Below are positions 19,901-31,726 of a stretch of 32,920 nt of DNA, piece by piece. The notes beneath the pieces were generated by a model. It saw nothing but the letters and a program-made list of their open reading frames with translations, searched no databases and was not told the DNA's origin. The DNA lies in contig JAMQCK010000264.1 of NCBI GenBank assembly GCA_024196135.1, positions 1 to 32,920 on the forward strand. Direction: 5' to 3'. The DNA comes from Pleurotus ostreatus/Saccharomyces cerevisiae fusant (Eukaryota > Opisthokonta). The translations under genes and the position numbers were made by a program. Positions within the stretch are counted from its first letter, which is position 1; each line of letters starts with the position of its first letter.

Positions 19901-22786
19901 CCTCGTCCCACGGCGCGCCAAAGATGATGTTGTTCTGCGATTGCGGTCAGCAAACGGTAAGGTGTATGCCCGCCATGCGCTTACCTTAATGGTGTCGCTC
20001 AAGACCCAAGATTCTTGCGCTGCGTAGGCCACTCCATTTTCTCTAGGCAAGTTGTACCAGGAATCCGGGACCGATGGTATGAAGTGCATCTCGCCTGTCA
20101 AACGTGAGTTGACTGATCACAAGCCAACATACCTACTCACCGAGCAGCGCCATGAGCAAACTCGTCTTTCCCGCACCAGTAGGACCGACAATCAAGTTGA
20201 CAACACCCTTCTTGAACAGGACCTCTCCCTCGATCTTCAATAGGAAGTTGCGCTTCGACGGCGTCAGGGAGCCGCCCGTATCGTCGGACCAGGCGAACGT
20301 CGCGTTCTTGAAACCGATCTTGTCCTTGCGGTCATCGTCTTCGCTAGGTTGGAAGAAGGTCGCCTCTGGGTGCTTCGGAGCGTACTCGTCAAGGAGCTCA
20401 GCCTGCAAGATCGTCAGTCGCAGGTCGTGGAAAATGGAGATCGTGCATGTATACGTTTTGCAAGAAGTCATTGATACGATCGGCAGAGACCTTGGCGGAG
20501 ATGGCATCCGTCAACTCGAAGGTGGCCATGAAGAGGTACTCCTGCAGACGGTCGAAGACCGACATGGTACTGAACACAATCGACGCATTCAAGGTCTTCT
20601 TCATGAAAATCGTCTAAGCCAGTGTCAGTTCGAGTCCAATGTATTCCCGCATTGGACTTACGCTGCCGAGGATGTCAGTAAATGCTTGTACGGTTAGAAA
20701 AAGCGAGCTTACTAGGTCATGTAGGTCACACCCATAGTGATCAGAGGCGAGATCATGCTATGGAAAGACATTAAGACCCGGTTGTGGCGCGTTGCACCGT
20801 CCACTCACGCGAAGATACGATTAGAGAAGTTGAGGATGCGACGACGGAAGAGCCAGGTCATCTCTTCGAAGTCGTTGAGCTTACGAATCATCATGGAAAA
20901 AATTAAGTGCTTACCTTGCTCGCGTTTCTGGTCTACCTTATCCAGCATCCGCTTCTCCCAGCCAAACAGCTTGACCATGCGGATGACCGTCATCGTCTCC
21001 GATACCAGCTGCACACGGCCGTCAGCGCGCTTGAGGCGCTCCTGCTGCGTTTGCTGGATCTTCTTGGCGATCCACGTTGGGAACGGCAACATGAGGATGA
21101 TGGTGGCCAACGACACGAAAGCGCTGTAAACCTGTTGGCTTGCAGCAACATACAATAGACCGCTTTACGCACCTCCAGCCGATGATCTTGTACAAGAAGG
21201 TGATAGTGATGGCGATCTGCACTGGCACGATGAACAGAATGATGAAGTCGCGCGCCAGAGTCACGTTCGCAAGGTCGGTCGTCACAAGGTTGTTGATCTT
21301 GCCTACGAGGTGTTGGGACGAGGACTGCGTCTCCTCGCTAGCCTTCTTGTCCTTCGTCGACGCAGCGCTCTGAACGACCGTCGTGCTGGTCTGGGTGTTC
21401 TCCGACGAGCTGACGCTGGCGGTGTCGGCGCCGTCTTCCGGCGAGTCCGGCGCGGGCGGGCTGGGAGCACGAGAAGGAGCGCTAGTCGGAGTCTCCGCCT
21501 TCATCCGAATGCGCAGAGCGTGTTCGTACAGCAGCTGCACGATGATGGTGTGCGCCTGGGCGAGATTGTGCGTTGACGTGTACAAGTAGCCGTTCCATGC
21601 AACCGTCATGAGCGATGGTCCGACAAAGAGCCAGATGACCCAGAACCAAGGACGGATTGTGGCACCTTCGCCTCCGGTCTCGAAGTAGCTGGGGGATGGG
21701 TGAGTAGAAGGCATTGATGATTTCGCTCAGTCATACCTGAGGAGGTTATAGATACCCAAAGGCGCCGAGAAGGTAAGGCAGCCGTATGTGATCATAAGGA
21801 CAACCATCAAGAAGTACTCCTTCCGGAAGACACGGAGCAGATTCCAGATGATATGCCGCCTTTTCGCGCCAGCGAAGAGATCCATATGCTGAGATGCCAT
21901 GAGCGACTTGATTCCAGAAAAGTAGTACGCGATGCACTCACCTTGAAAGCCTTCTCCTTGAGGGGCACTGCACGATCGTAGTCGGCCAGCACAGGCATAT
22001 CAGCGGGCCGAAGGTGCGGCTGCTTCTGAGCTTTCCATACGATACCATCGATGAAAGCGAAGGTCGCGATGGACAACCAAGACGCAGTCTGCTCCGGATT
22101 TACGGTCTACGAGCGCTGTCAGAACCACGGATGCGCGAACAATTAGATGAACGCTACCATACCTCGCCACCCGCAGGGATCTCCAGCCTCGGCATACAGA
22201 GAGGTACCAAAAGACCGGCTACGAACAGGAGCGCGAGCTTCACCCACAAGATGGGGCCTTCAGCTTCATCGAGCGGCTTGAGAGTATACGTCGCCAGAGG
22301 CCAAATGTCACGGTGAACGTAAACGGCGCAAGTAGCGAGGAGGACCAATGTCGCGTGCCGTGCGAAGAGACCCCGAACGGAAGCACCTCCGGCGAGGGAT
22401 CCGAGAGACAATGCACTGGCATACGCGTACGTGACGATGGGCGCAATGTAGGCAAGTAAGCGATCGGCGGGGAAGGACGCTGAGAGGACGAGCAGTGCGA
22501 TGGTGCACACCAGCCGCAGGAATCTATAGGCGAAGGTAGCCGTACCACCAACGCGGGCGACATGGTCTTTGAACGAGGATGTGGGGGTGGTGGTGATGTC
22601 CTCGGCCTGTTCCTTGTTTTCGGAGGGTGTTCCCCTTATGCGTGCGTACGCGACATGCGAGGCGAGAAGGAGTGCGGAGGCCAAAGCCACATAGGCCGGC
22701 ACTGTACGTGTGTCGTACCAAGCATCCCCTGGTATGCTGGCCGTACTAAGTGCGAGGTAATGGTTAATGATCACTCTACTTCCCAT
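16976..22786 (-). CDS. ABCC/MRP-type full ABC transporter, paralog B (23 introns, 1-nt exon)
   Basis: Exons: 22163-22786, 21942-22106, 21737-21888, 21173-21688, 20915-21123, 20809-20863, 20713-20757, 20662, 20455-20613, 20141-20402, 19985-20094, 19811-19934, 19656-19758, 19532-19607, 19041-19480, 18813-18985, 18735-18767, 18466-18679, 18386-18411, 17703-18337, 17407-17653, 17227-17354, 17152-17175, 16976-17098. Introns are 45-56 nt; total 4644 nt, 1547 residues. Domain order equals paralog A. NBD1 has GPTGAGKT at 715-722, LSGGQKAR and [14 protein letters not shown]2 has GRTGSGKS at 1326-1333, LSVGQRQ and [11 protein letters not shown]. Exon boundaries were set by splice signals and by alignment to paralog A. 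Exon 8 is a single base and supplies the third base of Tyr589; without it the next codon is a stop. Very small exons (24, 26 and 33 nt) make automated prediction error-prone. Confidence 0.9.
20662..20662 (-). other. Predicted one-nucleotide exon (exon 8 of ABC paralog B)
   Basis: A single C on the minus strand is flanked by two complete introns. The upstream one (20663-20712, 50 nt) starts GTAAGC and ends CTGACATCCTCGGCAG; the downstream one (20614-20661, 48 nt) starts GTAAGTCC and ends CTGACACTGGCTTAG. Each has its own donor, CTGAC branch site and acceptor. The C completes TA|C (Tyr589), aligning GVTYMTYTIFM with [11 protein letters not shown] of paralog A. Joining the outer exons directly would create TAA. 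Confidence 0.75.
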
Positions 22787-23720
22787 GAATAGACACGCAC
22801 AGTAGTTCAGACTCTCTCAGTACACTGTACGGTGCTTCAGACGTCCCGAAGAAGGCCTGACTTGACGGTAGGCCTGACGCGGTGAACGCGTCGATCTCCC
22901 AGCCGAAGGACCTCATGAAGGTCGTGAACAAGGGCAGGATGGGACTTCCCGAGGAACGCGCTGGTGCGGGGTGAAATCAAGCGCCAGGTACTTCAATTAG
23001 AGCAGGATGAGTCAAGCCGTTTTATCTTATCGCTTCGAGCGCTTGCCGCTCACCGAACCTGTCCAGCACGCGATGGCTAAACGGGCACTTGGGAGCCTCG
23101 GAGTGCTGGCGAGTACCCTGGTGGTCGTCGCAGGTCGTAACGACGAGATGAAGCGATGTTGCGGCGTATTCAAGTGGAAGTCTGCACAGGATATGGTGCT
23201 GGCTTTTTGCCGGCATGTTCGCTGACTCCCTCTTGCTCATAAGTTGTGCCTTTACGCTCTGACTCGCGTCCTATTGACCAAATGAGGGGCGTATATTTGG
23301 ATCTTGACCGCGTTTCGGGTTGGAAAGCATGTGCAGCAGTGTGCAGACGGTAGGATCATGATCAAGGAAGATAGCGCAAGAAAACGCCGAAGTCCCCTGT
23401 TCAGTTCACCGGCCCGACTCAGGCGGCATATGACTCACACAGATCTTCAGCCTGGTTGTCCAGCGGGTGGCACTGATACTGGAGCGGGAAGACAGTCTGT
23501 CTGAGGACGATTCGAACTGAGAATTCCGACCGAACCTACGACAACTTGAGAGTAGAAGGAGTCAGACGCACTCGTCGGCGATCCACTAGCTTGGTAGCTG
23601 GCGACCAGTCCATCACCTCGGTGCCAGCCTGGTGGCTAGCTATTGCGCCACCGTGTAGTCCATCCATTGTCCATAATACAGTGTCCATCGAAGTCCAGCC
23701 ACAGCGACATTACCCACCGA
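22787..23720. other. Promoter region of ABC paralog B and upstream spacer
   Basis: 934 bp with no gene I can support. The next gene leftwards starts at 22786 and the gene to the right ends at 23721, both on the minus strand. Open frames here have no family resemblance. Confidence 0.5.
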
Positions 23721-24624
23721 TTACGCCTCTATTCGCAGCGGACGCCATACAGCACTCATCTTTAACTGCCCGCTCGTCGCGCCAGTCAGCGGCCACCACT
23801 CCACCCCGTTCTCCTTCCCCTCCAGCAGATCGTCCAGCCGGATCGTTACCTGACCCAAGTTGTGATCCCCGCTCACGATCCTCGCCGTGATGGACATCCT
23901 CTCCCTGTCCGCGCAATACAGTTCGTGACTCGCCAGCCACACGGGCGCATCGGATTGGACGAAGGGCCTTGTCTGGAAGACGGGCTTGCCTTCTTCGTTC
24001 AGGAGTATCTGAACGCTTGCATTGATGGGCTCCGATAGGCCGCCTCCGCTCAAGTCGCGAGCTTGTATGATGAGAAGGCGCGCGACGCCACTCCCTGTAG
24101 ACTATCAGCCCACAGTTGCGGTAGAATGATGGGCATACACACAGGTATAGGGCTCGTGTGAGTCGATCGGCGCGAGGGGTTGGAAGGACGCGTCCAGTAG
24201 TATTTCGCCAGTCGGTTTTGTGTCCTTCACAAGAGGCCTGTTAATTGCAAGCAGTGCGTGTTCATGCTCAAGGGGGGCAAGGTCCAGCGCTGTTCCGCCC
24301 AGAAATTTATGCTTGACGTGTCGATGATAGTCGTAAACTCCGAGATGTAGCCTGTCGGTAAACGATCGGACGAGGATCGTCAACGTTTCCATCCAATGTG
24401 GATTCGTGCTACGTCGACCTCGTCAGATCTTAGAGCGCAAAGAAGCAGGGGGATACTCACCTATCATTTGAGAACTTCGTCCGCGCGATCTCATCCCCCA
24501 GAAACCTAGAGACCTTCACGTAGATCTCGGGCGACAAGCCCTGCCGGAAGCTGCTCTTGACGATCTGTGCTGACTGCACATTCAACTTGAGGACGCCTAT
24601 GGCCTCGATATCCTCGCTGAGCAT
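23721..24624 (-). CDS. Short two-C2-domain protein, tricalbin-like fragment
   Basis: Exons 24461-24624, 24143-24408, 23721-24094; introns 52 and 48 nt; 267 residues from the ATG at 24624. The first C2-like domain starts at IGVLKLNVQSAQIVKSSF and runs through FSNDSTNPHWMETLTILVRS, YDYHRHVKHKFLGGTALDLA and PTGEILLDASFQPL. The second starts GVARLLIIQARDL and ends GQLKMSAVWRPLRIEA. Both read like the tandem C2 repeats of tricalbins (Tcb1-3, extended synaptotagmins), which tether ER to plasma membrane and bind phospholipid. Tricalbins normally exceed 1000 residues and carry an N-terminal hairpin and SMP domain, which are absent: an in-frame stop lies 33 bases upstream of the ATG. Acidic Ca2+-binding loop residues are sparse. 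It may be a truncated duplicate or pseudogene; tricalbin assignment is by appearance. Confidence 0.6.
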
Positions 24625-24865
24625 CGGTGGCGGTACGCGAGCAAGTAGCGGTCGTTAAGGACCTCCGTCATCATGGCTGTAAAGGACAAGCAGGCACGCT
24701 TGCGAGGAGCACGCTTTCTCACGATGATGATGGATTGCATGGACGACGTCGGTGAGCATAATTCGGCTGGCATAGCAAGCTGTCCGTATGGATTGCAAAG
24801 TTGAGTAGTTGGGTAGGGTGCAAAACATGCGAGTAGCCCGGCTTATAAGCGCTTGCAAGTGAAGC

Positions 24866-24870
24866 AAAAA
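24866..24870 (-). terminator. Pol III terminator of tRNA-Lys
   Basis: Run of five T on the minus strand immediately after the tRNA 3' end. Confidence 0.8.
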
Positions 24871-24956
24871 GCCCACCGCGAGGGTCGAACTCGCAGCCTT
24901 CAGATTTTCTACTGTTCGTAAAAGTCTGACGCTCTAGCCGATTGAGCTAGGCGGGC
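24871..24956 (-). tRNA. tRNA-Lys (anticodon TTT) with 13-nt intron
   Basis: The minus strand folds as acceptor stem GCCCGCC/GGTGGGC (one wobble pair), D-arm GCTC-AATCGGCTA-GAGC, anticodon stem TCAGA/TCTGA, and T-arm GCGAG-TTCGACC-CTCGC. The intron CGAACAGTAGAAA (24906-24918) sits in the standard place one base 3' of the anticodon. The mature anticodon loop CTTTTAA gives anticodon TTT. TTTTT at 24866-24870 is the Pol III terminator. Mature length is 73 nt before CCA. Confidence 0.95.
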
Positions 24957-25144
24957 TCGATAAAAGATATTACGCAGCCTTCTGTATCGCGTCGGATAAG
25001 CGGCGTAGACGCACCTTGCGCTCAATATATCCCCTCCCTGCCCCTGCACGCGCATAACTAACCTGTGGTACAACAGATGGAATAACAAGAAAGCAATGCG
25101 ACAGACACAATACACAAGAAACAAGGATCTGCCGCGATGCGCGG

Positions 25145-27928
<2,784 letters not shown>

Positions 27929-27942
27929 GATGGGGGGAGGAG

Positions 27943-27948
27943 ACGCGT
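27943..27948. promoter_or_regulatory. ACGCGT (MCB-type) motif upstream of MCM5
   Basis: ACGCGT, the MluI cell-cycle box bound by MBF in yeasts, lies 15-20 bp upstream of the MCM5 ATG. MCM genes are classic G1/S targets of such factors, but a single copy this close to the start may lie in the transcribed leader. Confidence 0.3.
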
Positions 27949-28949
27949 GCGTAAGGCGGGAAGATGCAAGTCTGGCGCTGTGTCCAAATGAGCGCGTCGC
28001 CCGTTTGCACGTGCGCCGAGATCACTTTAGGGCCGGCTCTTACGCGTTGACAGCGATTACTCGATTAGTGAGCGTAGATCAACATGGACCTTAGACAAGT
28101 AGCAAACGTCCTCTGCCAGCGACACACGCTAGATACGAAGGCGTGAAAGAAATGCTGTTACTGTAGACTATGCTGGTATACACTGTATCGCTACTGGACG
28201 AAACACAATTGATTTGTAGTTTTTGGGGCGGCAACGCATCTCTTCGAAGGAGGGCTATGCGAAGTTCATTGATGAGAAGGCAGCTATACTTACGCAAGCA
28301 TGAGGATCGAGCGAGGAGACAGGACCCAGGGTTGGGAGGACAAAAGCGCCGCGACTGCCAGGAAATTGTGCTACGCCTGTGGCGGGCAAAGGCATGGGTT
28401 GACGATGACCGCAAGATGACACTCGCGGCGCTTGGCGTAAAAAAAAAAGTCCGCAGAGCGTGAGATTGGGAAAGAGAGGGATGATTCTTGTCGCGCATGG
28501 AGTTGGAAGTCACTAGACGCCCAGGGTATGTTGGGTCGTTCGCATGGTTTGCGCTCTCGTGAAGGGGCTGCCCGGGCAGAGAGATGTCGGTGCCGGCTGG
28601 CCTGTAGAGGGTGGGAGAGACAAAGGTTATGGTGAAAGCGGGCTGGCGTGAGCCCGAGAGACGATCGCCTGCTGGCGACCATCCCGTATTGACGACAGCG
28701 ATTCCATTGGGGCTAGGCAGTAGGAAATCAACGACACAACTGGCTGCGTTGTGAATTCGGCGCACCTATACTTCGAGGATATTTGCAGAAAGGATGTAGC
28801 CGAAGGCGCCGTTGATCTGCGAGTGAGACGACGGGTCGATAGTCGCGACCAACTTCCAGCTTGTCTAGCTTGCGCTGGAGAAACAGGCGGCCTGGTGGGA
28901 GCATCCGATAGAGAACAAGATGAGAGGGAGAGGCAACAGCGAATTTCGG

Positions 28950-28967
28950 CGTCACGTCGACGTGACG
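28950..28967. repeat. Perfect 18-bp palindrome
   Basis: CGTCACGTCGACGTGACG equals its own reverse complement. It contains mirrored TCACGTC/GACGTGA half-sites of the ACGT-core type recognised by bZIP and bHLH factors. Its function is unknown. Confidence 0.6.
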
Positions 28968-29128
28968 AGCAGGGAGAGACGGCCTGAGCATTTGCGCGTC
29001 AGAGTTCGGCCATGTTCGAAAAGGACAATGTGAGAATCACTGACGATGTCTCTCGCTTGTCTTCCCAACACGCATGTCGGTCGGACTGCACTCTGTCGCT
29101 TTGGGCTCTAAATCAGCTATACTCTTTG

Positions 29129-29520
29129 CTAGACGGGCGTCCTTCCAACCCACAGCCAGCACGAGTGACTCTGACGGTCTTCGCCCTATCAAACAATATT
29201 CCCTGCGAATTATTCGTCTCGCCGGCCCATACCTGGGGAAACTTCCTAGTTGGTGTGCCGCGCTGTCGCTGCGCGTCGAGGGCAGCCTCCTTGGTAGAGT
29301 CTCTGTCTTTTTGCTCGGACGCAAGCAACTCGTCTACAGTGTCGTAGTCCACCGGGAGGGCCTCGTCTAGGTAACCAATAATGCTGCAATTCAGTATTAG
29401 CTGCGATAAACGCCGGTATCCGCAGCTTGAAGTACTCACCGCGGCCAGCGACCGTCTGGAAGTCTGTTCTGTTCCGAGGACGAGTGCCATTGGCTCTGCT
29501 GGATAGACGCTCCAGCCCTT
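29129..29520 (-). CDS. Possible small gene or gene remnant, unresolved
   Basis: Two intron-like segments on the minus strand (29384-29439, 56 nt, GTGAGT...TTGCAG; 29186-29232, 47 nt, GTATGG...GATAG) separate three segments that stay in one frame. These read SQWHSSSEQNRLPDGRWPR, then IIGYLDEALPVDYDTVDELL and ASEQKDRDSTKEAALDAQRQ, then GEDRQSHSCWLWVGRTPV and a stop at 29129. The middle piece is acidic and helix-prone, unlike translated non-coding DNA. I could not place a start codon: the 5' segment has an in-frame stop just upstream and no convincing upstream exon. No family recognised. It could be a relic. Confidence 0.25.
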
Positions 29521-30217
29521 CACACACTTGACGCGCCATGGAGCTCGACGCGGAGCGGGGGCATAGCCAATGGAGGTCATCTCGCGGATCCTGCTGACAT
29601 CACGCCCTCATACGCCTACCTCCTCTTTGAGGCAAGGAGCAGAGCACCTCACGAGCATCTATTGGCTCGGTGCCATGCATGGATTGGGTCACTATCAGCG
29701 GAAAAGTGCATTATGTGAGTCGATATCTTTATACGGTACGCGTTTACACTGACCGACGGCAATGTTAGTAGACCATGTCACTTCCAGACGTCTGCGATGG
29801 GGCGCGCGAAGCGTTCCTGCTCGAGGAAGCTCCCGAGTGCGCCTAGAGACTTGCGACGTGTCCAGTTGCCTGTTTCGACCTAGCTGCAAGTCTTTGTGGT
29901 ATCTTACCAGCACAGTGGGCCATCGGGGGCAGGCAACATACGGTAGGCATCGAGAGAGAAACGGGCCAACGATTGGCAGTACGCGGAACGGACAAGGCGA
30001 GAAAAAACATGCCTGCCCTGCTCGGATCGACACCGGACTTGTGCAGTTTCTCTGTTTAAGGGAATTGCGCAAATCTTTGCTGAAGTATCTGGCGACGCTC
30101 GCACGCTGCCCCTTACCTTCAAGTCTCTTCTCCTTCCAGACCGCACCGCAACTCTCTACGCGCCAGAAAGGGCCCAATCAGCGGAAGGAACCCGCGAGAA
30201 CGAAGGATTGCGCCGCG
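29521..30217. other. Unresolved region upstream of the zinc-finger gene
   Basis: No secure gene. The plus strand has an intron-like stretch starting GTGAGTCG at about 29715 and ending TTAG at about 29768. The frame of the zinc-finger gene is open back to about 29762, so its true start could lie further upstream, or this may be a leader with introns. The translated composition looks non-coding. Confidence 0.4.
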
Positions 30218-30952
30218 ATGCAGCCGATGGGTCAGCCACAGGCTGGCGCCGCGGGTTTGGGGCCAGGCTCAGGTGAGGTGGTGCCTTCTCCTCTGCGAGC
30301 AGGAGCTGACCAAGCGGGTGTGCAATGCAGCGCAGCAAGCGAACGTTCAGGCTGCTGCCGCTGTCGCTCCAGCCACGGCAGCACAGAATGCCCCCGCAAC
30401 ACAACAGCCCTCACCGGCAGACAATCGCCAATGCTCTGAATGCGGAAAGCACTTCCTGAGGTGCGCCGTCGTATCCTTCACCCCTCTCCCCCTCCTTCCC
30501 ATGACCGTGACCTCTTACGCTCTGTCAAAGGCCCAGCGCCCTGGAGTCGCACATGAACAGTCATACCGGCGCCAAACGTGTGCCAATCACTTCATGCACC
30601 GTCTACTGCTAAGCGGCATTTCTTGCTCTCAGCACACAAATGCGGGGCGCCCGGCTGCGACTCGAAATTCGCGACGCGCTCGAACATGCTCCGTCACCGT
30701 CGCCTACACGGGCCCGAAGTGTGCGCGATGCTTGAGGAACAGGAGAAGCGAGAGGCTGCCGCGGCGCCTATGCCCATCATCTTCAACACGCCTATCGTGA
30801 ACGAGGGCGCTGAGGAAGGCGGTCCTGGGATGGACGTCCAGTGGATGGCGCCCAATCAGGCTTCGAGGCCGTACACCCGTTACCCAAATCTGCCTCCGGA
30901 CGAAGGAGGTTCATCGACGGGAGGAGCATCGTCATCTTCTCAGCAAATGTAG
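30218..30952 (+). CDS. Small C2H2 zinc-finger protein, two fingers
   Basis: Exons 30218-30272, 30331-30460, 30531-30577, 30633-30952; introns 58, 70 and 55 nt; 183 residues. After an Ala/Gln/Pro-rich N-terminus come two tandem fingers: CSECGKHFLRPSALESHMNS-H (C-x2-C-x12-H-x3-H) and CGAPGCDSKFATRSNMLRH-RRLH (C-x4-C-x12-H-x3-H). They are joined by the classic TGAKPHK linker. The linker is assembled across the third intron, which supports the model. The tail is acidic then Ser/Gly-rich and ends SSSSQQM. Two such fingers suggest a sequence-specific DNA-binding regulator in the nucleus; target unknown. The start is the least certain part, because the same frame is open upstream and the first intron was chosen because it alone restores frame with a CTGAC branch site and normal size. 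Confidence 0.8.
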
Positions 30953-31726
30953 GCGGACATATTCGCGAGCTTTACCTAGGTGTGTCCTCAACCCAGACAA
31001 ATATACGGCCTACTGACTTCGTGTCTTTAATCCCCAGTATCTGTGTCTCTTGTGATGTTTGTTCGCGCTGTGCGCACTCGTGTCGTCTTTGCTTGTATCA
31101 TGCTATCTCCATGCATTCTACTACTCATATACCGTACAATGGTTGCTTTACCCTATGTATCATCGTCTACTAGCTGCCCCAGGATCATACTGTATCGATA
31201 TAGGGATTGACAATACCACTCGACATATCCTGTAGCTACCTCTGAACTCGATATTTGATTGGATCCGATAACCGGACAATTCGCCTGGCATGAAGCTTGA
31301 GCGCTACAACGGTCTCGCCGCTGCGTGCACCCAGGACCGTAAACGGGCGTAATATCGTGACGTGTTCTGCGTCACCATCCTCACCTTCTACACGAGGCTC
31401 TTGTCGGAGGAACGAGCGTAAGAGACCCAGAGACATGTAACATTAGCCATATAGCAAGGCAACTACAACAACACGTAAGACAAGGAATAAGAAAAATAAG
31501 ATAAAAGGGCCGCCACTGTATAACGGCGCGACCACCTAGCTCTACGCCATCTAAAGTCTAGAATACTAGATGCATGTAACAAGGTCCATCCCTCTAGAAA
31601 TCTAATGAGTAGCATGGTATGTAGAGGAGATAAAGGAGTGACGAAAACGAGGGAATGCCGGACGAGAGAACATATACACAGAGGAGAGCTGGAGATATAA
31701 ACATACGCATGTACGGCGAAGGTGAT
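30953..31726. other. Intergenic between convergent zinc-finger and kinase genes
   Basis: 774 bp, more AT-rich than the coding flanks and without a gene I can support. It should contain both 3' UTRs. Confidence 0.5.

Larger units (their letters stand above)
27929..29128. other. Non-coding or unresolved region upstream of MCM5
   Basis: About 1.2 kb with no gene I can support. The proximal part is the MCM5 promoter. A minus-strand open frame of about 220 codons (28091-28765) is rich in Ser, Arg, Pro and Cys and shows no domain. There is a ten-A tract at about 28439-28448, and a perfect 18-bp palindrome at 28950-28967. Confidence 0.45.

Noticed and set aside
20614..20712. A nested spliceosomal twin intron (stwintron) instead of a 1-nt exon
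   Set aside because: Removing all 99 nt leaves TA joined to ACG, giving an immediate TAA; only keeping the single C preserves the frame and the Tyr shared with the paralog.
22861..22977. Plus-strand frame reading VNASISQPKDLMKVVNKGRM then GLPEERAGAG
   Set aside because: It looks protein-like but is only about 33 codons between stops, has no splice partner or start context, and I recognise no family.
28091..28765. Minus-strand open frame of 224 codons upstream of MCM5
   Set aside because: Composition (Ser, Arg, Cys, Pro) is like translated GC-rich non-coding DNA; no domain, no intron logic, no homology recognised.
30273..30302. A 30-nt (or 25-nt) first intron in the zinc-finger gene using the nearer acceptor at 30302
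   Set aside because: Too short for introns here; the 30-nt version also breaks the frame. The acceptor at 30330 gives a 58-nt intron with a CTGAC branch site and the right frame.
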